Assembly: GCF_023016155.1 (NCBI RefSeq)
Contig: NZ_JALKBG010000006.1
Span: 496,001-560,000 of the forward strand
Source: Aliiroseovarius sp. F20344
GTDB taxonomy: Bacteria > Pseudomonadota > Alphaproteobacteria > Rhodobacterales > Rhodobacteraceae
Length of the DNA stretch: 64,000 bases
Direction: 5' to 3'
The translations under genes and the position numbers were made by a program. The notes beneath the pieces are model-generated. The model saw only the letters and a list, made by a program, of their open reading frames with translations. It was not told the origin of the DNA and searched no databases. Below are positions 1 through 8,777 of the stretch, in pieces; the first letter of the stretch is position 1; each line of letters opens with the position of its first letter.

Positions 1-783
1 GGGTATTTTGCGGCCAAGCGCCGCCTGTTTTCAGAAGGCGGACCGGACCGTGCCATCATTGGCGTGGATGAGGCTGAGGGGAACTACTTGGCTGGGCAAC
101 TGTCTGAAGGTGCCTCGGATGATCGGGTGATCCGTGTGTCCGTTGATCGCAAACTGACGGGGCCAGGATGGCAGGTCTTCGCCCGAAAGGGCTTCTTGTC
201 CGAATATCGCAAAGGGCGGCAAATCGGATCCGTGGATCTGCGCGCGATCAAAGGTCTGCCGGGCAGTCACAACCATCAAAACGCTTGTGCGGCCTATGCC
301 GTATGTCGGACGCTGGGATTGGCTCCGAAGGTGATTGAAGCCGCGTTTCACGCGTTTAAGGGGCTTCCACATCGCTCGCAACTGGTGGGCGAGGCGAATG
401 GTGTGAGCTTCGTTAACGACTCGAAAGCGACCAACGTGGACAGCGCGCGCGCAGCACTTGGGGCATTTACCAACATTCGTTGGATTGCAGGTGGTCTTGG
501 CAAGGAGGGTGGGATTGATGCCCTGTCAGATGCGCTTGAACATGTCACGAAAGCGTATCTGATTGGACATTCAGCCCGCGAGTTTGCACTCCAATTGGGT
601 GATGTACCTTACGAAATCTGCGATACGATGGAACATGCCGTTGCGGCCGCTGCCAAAGATGCGGAACCGGGCGACACTGTGCTGTTGGCCCCTGCGGCAG
701 CCAGCTTTGACCAATACCCGGACTTTGAGAAGCGCGGCGAGGACTTCACCCAGCTGGTTGAGGCTCAACTTCAGGATATGTGA
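1..783 (+). CDS. murD: UDP-N-acetylmuramoylalanine--D-glutamate ligase (MurD), 3' part
   Basis: MurD is the cytoplasmic ATP-dependent ligase that adds D-glutamate to UDP-MurNAc-L-alanine in peptidoglycan synthesis. The reading frame is open from base 1, so the N-terminal UDP-binding domain and P-loop lie outside the window. Visible are the end of the central domain ([14 protein letters not shown]) and the C-terminal ligase domain with [26 protein letters not shown] and [19 protein letters not shown], all typical of MurD. The gene ends with TGA at 781-783 and a hairpin follows at 822-843. In many relatives ftsW and murG follow murD; here an unrelated gene does, so the division/cell-wall cluster seems to break at this point. 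The family call is firm. Confidence 0.95.
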   Translation, partial: GYFAAKRRLFSEGGPDRAIIGVDEAEGNYLAGQLSEGASDDRVIRVSVDRKLTGPGWQVFARKGFLSEYRKGRQIGSVDLRAIKGLPGSHNHQNACAAYAVCRTLGLAPKVIEAAFHAFKGLPHRSQLVGEANGVSFVNDSKATNVDSARAALGAFTNIRWIAGGLGKEGGIDALSDALEHVTKAYLIGHSAREFALQLGDVPYEICDTMEHAVAAAAKDAEPGDTVLLAPAAASFDQYPDFEKRGEDFTQLVEAQLQDM

Positions 784-821
784 GCGTTACCGGTATCCCG
801 CGGTATGCTAAGCCCCGTGAA

Positions 822-843
822 AACCCCTTGTTTATAAGGGGTT
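822..843 (+). terminator. Hairpin after murD
   Basis: Arms AACCCCTT and AAGGGGTT are perfect 8-bp complements around a 6-base loop, 39 bases after the murD stop. There is no long T-run after it, so it is a likely but not canonical intrinsic terminator. It also covers the TTG at 842, which argues that the next gene starts at 893 instead. Confidence 0.55.
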
Positions 844-892
844 GCAATGTGTCACGGCTCTGTTACCTCTTTGCGCAGAGGAGACCCGCGAA

Positions 893-2179
893 ATGATGAA
901 CCTAGCTGATCATCCCGGCCGATACGAACTGGCGAACGAGCTACACGCCCGCCCGTCACCGGCCCTGTCCGCGCCTGGAACGGCTGTCTATCTGGCGATC
1001 AAGCGCCCAGATCATGCGGCCAATCGCGACCGCGAGGCTGACCGCGCACATTTGATTGCGCTGCTGGATCGTTTCGGCGCGCCGCATCCAAGCCCCGGTG
1101 CCAACCACTATTTCGGCGAAATCGGCCGCTATCACTTGAAGTGGGAACAGCATAACGAGTTTGTCAGCTATACTGTGTTCAGCGATGGCATCTCGTCCCG
1201 TGCATTTGATCCGGCTGCCTTTGATGTTTTCCCCGACGAATGGCTGGCAGATGCACCCGGCGCGCGTATCACATCCGCCCATATCCGTGTTCAACAGATG
1301 CCAGGCACGGAAAAGGAAATGGACAAGCTGGTGCGCGAATGGTTCGTGTCCGAAAGTATTGCTTCAAACTGGGTTCTGGATCGCGCTGCGATGGTCGCTG
1401 GTGATTTTCGCATCGATCCGGCAGGGCACATGCGTCTGGTCGCGTTCATCAGTGAAAGTACAAGCAAGCGACGCATCGGACGAATTGTCCAGCGTTTGTG
1501 CGAAATTGAAACCTATAAGACCATGTCGATGCTGGGGTTTCCGGTTGCGCAGGAGATTCACCGAAAGTTGCGAAACTTGGATGGGGAGCTGACGCATCTG
1601 GTAGGTGCCATGACTCGCGGTGACGAGTTGCCAGATAATACCCTGCGCGAGCTATTGACTATTTCTTCTGAGTTGGAAGAATTAATGGCATCAACCTCTT
1701 TCAGGATGGGTGCCACCCGCGCTTATGAAGCCATCCTGAACCAACGTATCGATGTGCTGCGTGAAGAGCGTTTCCGGGGTCGTCAGACTCTAAGCGAGTT
1801 TATGATGCGCCGCTATGACCCTGCCATGCGCACAACAAAAAGTGCAGCGGCACAGTTGGAGAATATGGCTGGTCGTGCCGCGCGGGCGGGGGAGCTTCTG
1901 CGCACGCGCGTTGATGTGGAACGGGCAGAGCAGAACCAGGCGCTTTTGGAAAGCATGGACAAGCGGGCGCAATTGCAGCTTCGGCTGCAGGAAACGGTCG
2001 AAGGTTTGTCCGTTGTCGCCATCAGCTACTATGCGGTTTCGCTGGCGGGCTATCTATTCTACCCGCTCACCGACACGTTCGGTGTGTCTAAGGGGACACT
2101 TACAGCGGCGCTTACGCTGCCAGTGGTGCTTCTTGTGTGGTTGGCTGTTCGGCGGATACGGAAGTCTTTGGGGCACTGA
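893..2179 (+). CDS. DUF3422 family membrane-anchored protein
   Basis: The 428-residue product matches the DUF3422 family, widespread in proteobacteria and of unknown function. The N-terminus carries the family-like HPxRYELANELHARP stretch. A long, charged, mostly helical middle part (about residues 150-360) looks like coiled coil. Two hydrophobic segments near the C-terminus (VVAISYYAVSLAGYLFYPL and TLTAALTLPVVLLVWLAV) should anchor it in the inner membrane. ATG at 893 is chosen because GAGGAG lies at 877-882; the frame also has a TTG at 842, but that sits inside the hairpin after murD. The last 68 bases overlap the end of the convergent YeeE-type gene. Family firm, role unknown. Confidence 0.85.
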   Translation: MMNLADHPGRYELANELHARPSPALSAPGTAVYLAIKRPDHAANRDREADRAHLIALLDRFGAPHPSPGANHYFGEIGRYHLKWEQHNEFVSYTVFSDGISSRAFDPAAFDVFPDEWLADAPGARITSAHIRVQQMPGTEKEMDKLVREWFVSESIASNWVLDRAAMVAGDFRIDPAGHMRLVAFISESTSKRRIGRIVQRLCEIETYKTMSMLGFPVAQEIHRKLRNLDGELTHLVGAMTRGDELPDNTLRELLTISSELEELMASTSFRMGATRAYEAILNQRIDVLREERFRGRQTLSEFMMRRYDPAMRTTKSAAAQLENMAGRAARAGELLRTRVDVERAEQNQALLESMDKRAQLQLRLQETVEGLSVVAISYYAVSLAGYLFYPLTDTFGVSKGTLTAALTLPVVLLVWLAVRRIRKSLGH

Positions 2180-3176
2180 TACGCGCATCAAGCCTAGCGG
2201 CAATCCAAGCGCCAGCGATGATCGACAGAAGTGCAACCAAAGCAGCACTTGAAAGTGTCGCGACACCTGACAATCCGGCTCCAACGGTGCATCCACCAGC
2301 CAACACGCCGCCGACACCCATCAATACGCCACCAGACAGGTAGCGGCCCATTTGCGCCGGGCCTTCAAAGCCTTGAAGCGTAAACCGTCCTGCGATCAGG
2401 GCCGAGATCAGCGCGCCCAGAAGCACGCCTCCAACCAACCCAGTGCCGAAGTTTCCGCCTACGGCGCTGGATGCAGCGGTCCAGAACAGTGTGTCCGCCA
2501 AGGGTGCTGTGAAAGACAGGCTTTCCATTGTGATGGGGTCGAATTCGTCAAACAGGACCAATCCGGTTCCCAACCAGCCCAGAGGCACCAACGCCCCTAG
2601 GAGACCGGCGAGCAACACGCTGCGCAACTTGGGACGAGACTGCGCAATGAGGACACCGGCAAGCAGAACGGGCATAATAGCGCTCCAGGCTGGCAGGGTG
2701 GGGGCAGCGATCTCGATCGCCGCCAGGGAGTTTCTAAGGGGGGCAAAAATGCCCTTCAAGGTGGCCAAGGCCGCAAGGGCTGCGACGCCAAGGACAACGA
2801 CGGCACGAAGATTGCCGGATGCGCTAAGGACCACCAAACGGGACAAGCAACCACGTGTCATAACCATGCCCACGCCAAACAGAATGCCACCTGCTAGAAG
2901 GGACAGGATTGGCAGTGTAGGGGCGTGGAAACGATGTTCGCCAAAGCTGATCAGATCTGCGGATACGGCCGCTTGGGTGCCGATCACCGCAACAGCCATT
3001 GCCGTCACCCAGATGGCCAGAGCGGACTGACTTTCGCGGCCGGACCCAATGATTCCGCGGCGAAGACAGAAGCGGGTTATTTCGGCCAGAACGCCGAAAG
3101 CTGCGCCAAGCCCTAATCCGAACAGGATCGAGGCTGTGCGTGGTGTTAGGGTTTCAAAACCGAGTGTCTCGAACAT
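2112..3176 (-). CDS. YeeE/YedE family transporter (sulfur-compound uptake type)
   Basis: A polytopic membrane protein of 354 residues with about nine or ten hydrophobic segments. It has the two half-repeats of the YeeE/YedE (DUF395) family: GVGMVMTRGCLSRLV in the first half and GVGGVLAGGCTVGAGLSG in the second. The conserved cysteines in these loops are known in the family to handle thiosulfate or related sulfur compounds (TsuA-like). The start at 3176 has GGAG 11 bases upstream; the frame runs further upstream, but without homology-like sequence. It follows the ABC permease genes on the same strand after a 195-base gap, so co-transcription is uncertain. The exact substrate is not visible. 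Confidence 0.85.
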   Translation of the reverse strand: MFETLGFETLTPRTASILFGLGLGAAFGVLAEITRFCLRRGIIGSGRESQSALAIWVTAMAVAVIGTQAAVSADLISFGEHRFHAPTLPILSLLAGGILFGVGMVMTRGCLSRLVVLSASGNLRAVVVLGVAALAALATLKGIFAPLRNSLAAIEIAAPTLPAWSAIMPVLLAGVLIAQSRPKLRSVLLAGLLGALVPLGWLGTGLVLFDEFDPITMESLSFTAPLADTLFWTAASSAVGGNFGTGLVGGVLLGALISALIAGRFTLQGFEGPAQMGRYLSGGVLMGVGGVLAGGCTVGAGLSGVATLSSAALVALLSIIAGAWIAARLDARISAPKTSVSAEQPTTQEAPLAA

Positions 3177-3371
3177 CTTCACGTCTCCGCATTTGGGAAT
3201 ATGTTCCATCTGGCGCGGCGGATTGCGTGTTGCAAGAGTATTTGAATGTGTGTGGATCGGCTTGAGCGGAAAATCATTCCGGTTTTGGCTGTGGTGTGGG
3301 AAAGTTGGCCGGATCTTGTGAAATTGCAGAACGCGGGCACTGTTTGGCAAGATGCGCCCCAAGCATTGTCC

Positions 3372-4286
3372 TTATTTGCGTTTTATGGTTCCGCGGGGAT
3401 CGAAGGCATCTCGCAACCCTTCGCCAAGGTAATTCGCGCTTAAGACCGTCAAGGTGATCAAAACCCCGGGCCACAGCGCGCGCGCCGGTGTCAGGGTCAA
3501 ATAGTCAGTTCCATCAAAAAGAAGACGCCCCCAAGTGGGGTGATCCGGTGGGAAGCCTAGGCCCAGAAAGCTAAGCGCGCTTTCGGTCACAATTGCATTG
3601 GCCAGACCAAGCGTTGCAGAAACGACGATCAGCCCCATGACATTTGGCAATATGTGCCTCCTGATGATGCCTGCAGGGCGCAGTCCAAGCGCGGTTGCGG
3701 CCGTGACGAACTCGCGTTCTTTCAAGGCTAAGATTTCGGCACGCAATATGCGGGCGGTTTGCATCCAGCTTGTCAGGCCGATCATTGTCACGATCAGCAG
3801 GAAGATGCCGGCCTCTGCACCGAACACGCTGCGCAAGCTGTCACGCCACAACATGATCGTGACCAAAAGCAAAGGGAGGACGGGCAGGGCAAGGAATAGG
3901 TCAGTGAGCCGCATCAAGGGCGCATCAAGCCAGCGGACCATCCCGGCCACCACCCCAACAGCCGTACCGATCAGCAAGGACAACATCATGGCGACCAGCC
4001 CAACCAGAACGGTGACACGCCCGCCTTTCAGGACAGAGGCAAACAGATCGCGCCCCAGATGATCGGTCCCCATCGGATGAGACAAGCTTGCGCCCAAATT
4101 GCGGTCTGTGAGGTTGATCTGGCCTGCGGTGTAGGGCCAAAGGGTTGGTCCCAGCAGAACGGCAAGCATGATCAGCCCAAGCAGCGTGCCGCCAATCACA
4201 GCGCCTTTGTGACGTCTAAACCTTGACCAGAATCCATTGCGGCGCGGTTGAGCTGCCGTGGCCTGCGGTACTGCCAGATCAGTCAT
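3372..4286 (-). CDS. Peptide-type ABC transporter permease (DppC/OppC family)
   Basis: Inner-membrane permease of 304 residues for a dipeptide/oligopeptide/nickel-type importer. It has an N-terminal cytoplasmic tail, a first membrane helix (GAVIGGTLLGLIMLAVLLG), and the family motif for ATPase contact in the cytoplasmic loop (ALGLRPAGIIRRHILPNVMG). LSFLGLGFPPDHPTWGRLL near the C-terminus is typical of DppC. It overlaps the upstream permease gene by 8 bases, which implies translational coupling. No ATPase gene follows; the next minus-strand gene is the YeeE-type transporter. Confidence 0.9.
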   Translation of the reverse strand: MTDLAVPQATAAQPRRNGFWSRFRRHKGAVIGGTLLGLIMLAVLLGPTLWPYTAGQINLTDRNLGASLSHPMGTDHLGRDLFASVLKGGRVTVLVGLVAMMLSLLIGTAVGVVAGMVRWLDAPLMRLTDLFLALPVLPLLLVTIMLWRDSLRSVFGAEAGIFLLIVTMIGLTSWMQTARILRAEILALKEREFVTAATALGLRPAGIIRRHILPNVMGLIVVSATLGLANAIVTESALSFLGLGFPPDHPTWGRLLFDGTDYLTLTPARALWPGVLITLTVLSANYLGEGLRDAFDPRGTIKRK

Positions 4287-5289
4287 ACCGGATCCTCGGG
4301 TTCAGCACGCCATAGGCAATGTCGGCCAACAGGTTAAACAGGACAATCAGCACTGCGAAGAGGAAGGTCAGGGACTGCACAACGGGCAGGTCGCCGCTTT
4401 GAATGGACGAGATCAAAAGCTCGCCGATCCCGTTGATCTTAAAGATCTGCTCGGTCACGATGGCGCCTCCCAAGACCTGCGGGGCCCCCAACGCGATCAC
4501 CGTTACAACAGGCAAAAGCGAGTTGCGCGCCGCGTGGGCGCAGATCACTCGGGTTTCAGATGCCCCCTTGGCCCGCGCGGTGCGCACATAGTCTTGATGC
4601 AGATTCTCGAGCATGGCGGCACGCATGTAGCGGCTGATCTGTGCTGCATTGTAAAGGGCAAGGATCGTGACGGGCATCGCCATTTGACGCAACTGGGTCA
4701 TGAGGCTGGTGAAATCTGTGACCTGAAGGGTCGTGTCATACACAGACGGAAACCAGCTAAGTTTCACCGCAAATACGATGATCAGAAGCACCCCAAGGAA
4801 GAAACTGGGCACCGAATACCCGATCATCGAGACAAAAGTGCCCACATGATCAACCCAGCTGTGCTGGCGATAGGCCGAGTAAATCCCGACCGGCAGCGCA
4901 ATCGCGATCCCAAGAAGATACGACAGTCCCACAACCAACAGCGTTTGCGGAAGGCGATCCGCGATCAGGTCCACCACCGGCACACGCGATGACCAGCTTA
5001 GGACGCGAAGCTGATCCGGGTCACTGATCGATATCCCGGTCCACTGGGCGATCAGGTGCAGCGGCTCGTGGATAAAGAACTGTTTACACCAAAGAAGGTA
5101 GCGAGTCAGAAGCGGGTCATCCATTCCAAGAGCCTCGCGCAGCTGGGCGCGTGTTTCGGCGGGGATGGTCATCGGCAGATTGGCTGTCGGATCATTGGGC
5201 GCCATATCCATCAATAGGAAAATGGCAAAGCTGATGAAAATCAGTACGGGAACTGAAAAAGCAAGCCTGCGCAAACTGTAGGTCAACAT
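4279..5289 (-). CDS. Peptide-type ABC transporter permease (DppB/OppB family)
   Basis: Partner permease of 336 residues, with the typical DppB N-terminus (MLTYSLRRLAFSVPVLIFIS), about six membrane segments, and the ATPase-contact loop RTARAKGASETRVICAHAARNSLLPV. ATG at 5289 is chosen because the protein then begins exactly as family members do; an in-frame GTG at 5337 would add 16 polar residues of no family character. No strong ribosome binding site is seen for either start. It lies 66 bases after the binding-protein gene and overlaps the next permease gene. Confidence 0.9.
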   Translation of the reverse strand: MLTYSLRRLAFSVPVLIFISFAIFLLMDMAPNDPTANLPMTIPAETRAQLREALGMDDPLLTRYLLWCKQFFIHEPLHLIAQWTGISISDPDQLRVLSWSSRVPVVDLIADRLPQTLLVVGLSYLLGIAIALPVGIYSAYRQHSWVDHVGTFVSMIGYSVPSFFLGVLLIIVFAVKLSWFPSVYDTTLQVTDFTSLMTQLRQMAMPVTILALYNAAQISRYMRAAMLENLHQDYVRTARAKGASETRVICAHAARNSLLPVVTVIALGAPQVLGGAIVTEQIFKINGIGELLISSIQSGDLPVVQSLTFLFAVLIVLFNLLADIAYGVLNPRIRYD

Positions 5290-5355
5290 GGCGGTAGACG
5301 GCCTTCGGTTCCGTGACGCGGCCCATGATTGGACCACGTCTACAGTCTAGCGGTC

Positions 5356-7065
5356 TTACTTGGCGCGGGTCCAGTCCGCGATGTTCCAAAGTTCGCTGTC
5401 CCACACATTCATGCGCACGCCCTGAAGGGACGTTGCATGGGCGGACACTTCGCCACGATGGACCAGCGGGATCAAAGCGCCTGCCTGCATCAGCATATTA
5501 TTCAACTCTTTCGAGATATCGATGCGCTGTTCCAGATCCACTGTGTTGCCAAGCTTGGCGATTAACGCGTCATAGTCCGCATCACAATACCGGGGCACGT
5601 TCATCCCCGCCCAGCCGTTCTCAGGGGTTGGAATGGCGGCACAGGTCCAGTTGTTCAGATATGGCTCGGGATCCGATCCGGGGAAGAAGTTCGTGAACAT
5701 CTCAAGATCGGCATAGAACTTTTGAAACGTATCCGGGCTTGATTGATCGCCTCCGAAAAACACAGCAGGTGCAATAGCGCGCAGCTCGGTCTCGACGCCA
5801 ATCTCGGTCCACCATGCTTTCAGCAAGTCCTGAGTGGTCTGACGTACCGGGTTGACGGAGGTCTGATAGAGAAGGGCCATGGAGTGACCGTCTTTGTCGC
5901 GGATGCCATCCCCATCACTGTCGGTCCATCCGGCCTCGTCCAGCAATGCCCGAGCACGATCGAGATCTTGCGTCAGGCAGTCATCATTTGCGCCCGAGGT
6001 GTAGATGGCCGGGGCGGCCAGTACGTCACAGGTCGGGCGACCCGCCTCCCCATAGGCGATCTGGACCAGAGCTGTACGGTCAATGGCCAGAGACAGGGCT
6101 TTGGTGACACGCGGGTCCGCCAGAAACGGATGGGCGCCGCCGTCACGCGTGGATCGGGCGTCGTACAAATCTGTTGCAGGGTTTGTCAGGTTGACCTGAA
6201 GCCGCTCGACCGCTGTCCCGAACGAGCTGACAACCTGTCCTTTGTTGGCGGCTTTCATCTTTGTCAGAACCTCGGGGTCAAGCTGCAAGTTCCAGGCGTA
6301 ATCGAATTCGCCCGTTTCAAGCACCGCGCGCGCTGCACCCAACGCATCGCCGCCACCTTTCACAACAACCGAGGCAAACCCTGGTTTCGTAGCGTCGCGG
6401 TAATACGGGTTGATGTCATAGCTGACCACATCACCGGGCTTGAACTCGGTAATCCGATAGGGACCTGTCCCAATTGGAGAGAGGTTTTCTGCCGAACAAT
6501 TCACCGCATCGGGCCCGATACAATCTGCAAACTGGTTGGCCTGTAGGACAGGAACTTCCAGTCCGACGAAGGGACCGTAGGGGTAGGGTTTGGGTTTTGC
6601 GAAACTGATTCTGACCGTGTGGGCGTCCAATGCTTCGACCTGCGAGACATCCGTGAACTTTGCCGTCATCTGGCAACCGCTGTCAGCGCTCATGCAGTAG
6701 TCAGCTGTGAACACCACATCTTCAGCGGTAAAATCGCTGCCGTCGGACCATTTGATCCCCTGTTTCAGCGTCCATGTGATCGAGCCCATGTCGGGGTCAA
6801 TCCCGCCGTTCTCTAAGGTCGGAATTGCCTCTGCCAGCCACGGCAGCATTATCCCATTTTCGTCGTAGCGGGCCAATGGCTCCAGCACCAAGGATGCAGG
6901 CTCGGAATCCTTAGGAGCCGAGGCCAAATAAGGGTTTAGAAGGGTCGGGGCTTGCCAGTAAAGCAGGCTTAGCTTTCCTTGATCGCCACGGTCGGCCATG
7001 GCAGCTGAACTCAGCGCACAGATGCTCAACGTCAAATAGCCAACAGGTCTGAGGTTCACAGACAT
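5356..7065 (-). CDS. ABC transporter substrate-binding protein, family 5 (peptide/nickel type)
   Basis: Exported binding protein of 569 residues; the N-terminus (MSVNLRPVGYLTLSICALSSAAMA) is a signal peptide with an AMA-type cleavage site. Family-5 features are LLYWQAPTLLNPYLA at the start of the mature protein, SDGSDFTAEDVVFTADYC, DPRVTKALSLAIDRTALV, and AGWTDSDGDGIRDKDG, the usual acidic loop of the family. It would capture a peptide or similar ligand in the periplasm and pass it to the two permeases encoded downstream. It is transcribed away from the M20 amidohydrolase, which could process the imported ligand. Ligand unknown. Confidence 0.9.
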   Translation of the reverse strand: MSVNLRPVGYLTLSICALSSAAMADRGDQGKLSLLYWQAPTLLNPYLASAPKDSEPASLVLEPLARYDENGIMLPWLAEAIPTLENGGIDPDMGSITWTLKQGIKWSDGSDFTAEDVVFTADYCMSADSGCQMTAKFTDVSQVEALDAHTVRISFAKPKPYPYGPFVGLEVPVLQANQFADCIGPDAVNCSAENLSPIGTGPYRITEFKPGDVVSYDINPYYRDATKPGFASVVVKGGGDALGAARAVLETGEFDYAWNLQLDPEVLTKMKAANKGQVVSSFGTAVERLQVNLTNPATDLYDARSTRDGGAHPFLADPRVTKALSLAIDRTALVQIAYGEAGRPTCDVLAAPAIYTSGANDDCLTQDLDRARALLDEAGWTDSDGDGIRDKDGHSMALLYQTSVNPVRQTTQDLLKAWWTEIGVETELRAIAPAVFFGGDQSSPDTFQKFYADLEMFTNFFPGSDPEPYLNNWTCAAIPTPENGWAGMNVPRYCDADYDALIAKLGNTVDLEQRIDISKELNNMLMQAGALIPLVHRGEVSAHATSLQGVRMNVWDSELWNIADWTRAK

Positions 7066-7479
7066 TCTGGTTCGTCCTTACATGTGATCGTGCCCGAATT
7101 CTGCCAGCCCCTGACAAAGTTCAGACGATGTTTCATTTTCTTCTGGCAGAAATCAAACTGGGTTACTGGTTTCGCGCGCCGCCCTTCTGTTAGTTGAAAG
7201 GACAACTTATTTCTGGGTTCGTTGCAATAGCGGTAACATTCGAGACTGCCAAATCACCTAAGTGTTGCATTTCTAATTTCGGTGGAAAGTTCAATATATA
7301 CAGAAGCATAGGTAGTGACGTGAATGTGGAAGCGCCGGATAGGTGGATCCGAACAGATCGTCATGAAATCAATGGGTTTGTTGTATCGTGTCAGATTCAG
7401 TTACTTGAGAACCCTAGAGTTTCCCGGCAAGGTGCGGATCAAATTGCCTATGTTGCACCCAACTCGAAAGGATGATCCC
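7066..7479. other. Divergent intergenic region between binding protein and amidohydrolase
   Basis: These 414 bases separate the starts of two divergent genes and must carry both promoters. The only structure I see is the inverted repeat at 7099-7151, described separately. The stretch 7190-7330 is AT-richer than the genes. Open frames here look like chance and show no recognisable protein. Confidence 0.6.
7099..7151. promoter_or_regulatory. Inverted repeat upstream of the ABC binding-protein gene
   Basis: TTCTGCCAG (7099-7107) and CTGGCAGAA (7143-7151) are perfect inverted arms of 9 bp separated by 35 bases. With one mismatch the match extends to 12 positions. The spacer contains a smaller CTGA/TCAG pair. 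It lies 34-86 bases before the binding-protein start codon, so it could be a paired operator or a 5' leader hairpin for that operon. No matching regulator gene is in the window. Confidence 0.35.
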
Positions 7480-8643
7480 ATGCCGATCCGAAACAGGTTT
7501 GCCGAGCTTCATAAAGACATAACTGAATGGCGGCAGGATTTTCATAAGCACCCGGAGCTTCTGTTCGATACTCACCGAACCTCTGGCATCGTTGCCGAGA
7601 AATTGCGTGCCTTTGGCTGTGATGACGTGGTCGAAGGTTTGGGGCGTACGGGTGTTGTTGGGGTGATCCACGGGCGCAAAACGGATTCAGGAAAAGTCGT
7701 CGGATTGCGGGCAGATATGGATGCGCTTCCGATCAATGAAGCAACGGGTCTTGACTATGCGTCCGTCGAGCCGGGCAAGATGCATGCGTGTGGCCATGAT
7801 GGGCACACAGCGATGCTGCTTGGCGCGGCGCAATACCTGTCTGAAACCCGCAATTTCGACGGCACCTGCGTGGTTATCTTTCAACCCGCCGAAGAAGGTG
7901 GCGGCGGCGGCAAAGTCATGTGTGACGATGGCCTGATGGATCGGTTTGGCGTGCAAGAGATCTATGGCATGCACAACTGGCCGGGGCAGCCGTTGGGGGC
8001 CTTTGCGATCCGGCCGGGACCGTTTTTTGCGGCAGCTGATCTGCTGAGTATCACGTTTGAGGGACGCGGGGGCCACGCTGCCAAACCGCACGAGACGATT
8101 GATCCCGTTGTGATGGCGGCCCAAGCGGTAACCGCACTGCAAACGATCGCGTCCCGGAACGCGGACCCGACCTTGCAGGTGGTTGTGTCGATCACATCTG
8201 TGGAAACGTCATCGACCACATTCAACGTCATCCCGCAATCGGTTGAGCTGAAAGGGACCGTGCGCACCTTGTCGCCAGATCTGCGTGATCTTGCGGAGGC
8301 GCGTATTTCCGAAATTTGCAACGGCATTGCCGCCACTTTTGGCGGCAAAGCACAGGTGACGTACAAGCGTAATTACCCGGTTATGGTGAACCACGACGAA
8401 CACACCGAATTCGCCGCCTCAGCTGCGCGTTCTGTCAGCGGGGATTGCGCCGATGCTCCATTCGTGATGGGCGGAGAAGACTTCGCCTTTATGCTGGAGG
8501 AACGCCCCGGCGCCTACATTCTTGTCGGAAACGGGGATACAGCGATGGTCCACCACCCTGAATACAACTTCAATGACGAGCTGATCCCGCAAGGCTGTTC
8601 ATGGTGGGCCGAAATGGCGGAAAGCCGTATGCCGATCAGCTAA
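7480..8643 (+). CDS. M20-family amidohydrolase (hippurate hydrolase / amino-acid deacylase type)
   Basis: Metal-dependent amidohydrolase of 387 residues, the usual length. Metal-binding motifs are GLRADMDALPI, KMHACGHDGHTAMLLGAA, and QPAEEGGGGGKVM (catalytic and metal-binding Glu pair); the later HHPEYNFND motif supplies the last ligand. Members cleave the amide bond of N-acyl amino acids or related compounds in the cytoplasm. ATG at 7480 follows AAAGGA (7467-7472); the frame is open further upstream but lacks family character. It is divergent from the peptide-type ABC importer, suggesting uptake and hydrolysis of one substrate, which is inference. Confidence 0.9.
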   Translation: MPIRNRFAELHKDITEWRQDFHKHPELLFDTHRTSGIVAEKLRAFGCDDVVEGLGRTGVVGVIHGRKTDSGKVVGLRADMDALPINEATGLDYASVEPGKMHACGHDGHTAMLLGAAQYLSETRNFDGTCVVIFQPAEEGGGGGKVMCDDGLMDRFGVQEIYGMHNWPGQPLGAFAIRPGPFFAAADLLSITFEGRGGHAAKPHETIDPVVMAAQAVTALQTIASRNADPTLQVVVSITSVETSSTTFNVIPQSVELKGTVRTLSPDLRDLAEARISEICNGIAATFGGKAQVTYKRNYPVMVNHDEHTEFAASAARSVSGDCADAPFVMGGEDFAFMLEERPGAYILVGNGDTAMVHHPEYNFNDELIPQGCSWWAEMAESRMPIS

Positions 8644-8644
8644 A

Positions 8645-8687
8645 GCGTTTCCAGTTATTGTTGGATCTCAGCAATAGCTGGAAACGC
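8645..8687. terminator. Long hairpin after the amidohydrolase gene
   Basis: A 16-base left arm (8645-8660, starting GCGTTTCCAG) pairs with 8672-8687 across an 11-base loop. The only non-Watson-Crick position can form a G-U pair in RNA. It begins two bases after the stop codon. There is no T-run, so it may act as a 3'-end stabiliser or be a copy of a palindromic repeat rather than a plain terminator. Confidence 0.55.
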
Positions 8688-8711
8688 CCGCTATCCCGAA
8701 ATGATACACTA

Positions 8712-8750
8712 CGTATCCACATCATGCTGCTTCAACATAATGTGGATACG
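8712..8750. terminator. Second hairpin between convergent genes
   Basis: Arms CGTATCCACAT (8712-8722) and ATGTGGATACG (8740-8750) are perfect 11-bp complements around a 17-base loop. It lies 28 bases after the moaA stop on the minus strand. Both this and the preceding hairpin are bordered by AAAGCGT-type sequence, so they may be related repeats. Confidence 0.5.
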
Positions 8751-8777
8751 CTTTAAGTGCTTGATTGGTTAGCGAAA

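Noticed and set aside
5930-5960. Dockerin- or EF-hand-like DSDGDGIRDKDG in the ABC binding protein
   Set aside because: This acidic loop is a normal element of family-5 binding proteins, not a separate calcium or cellulosome domain.
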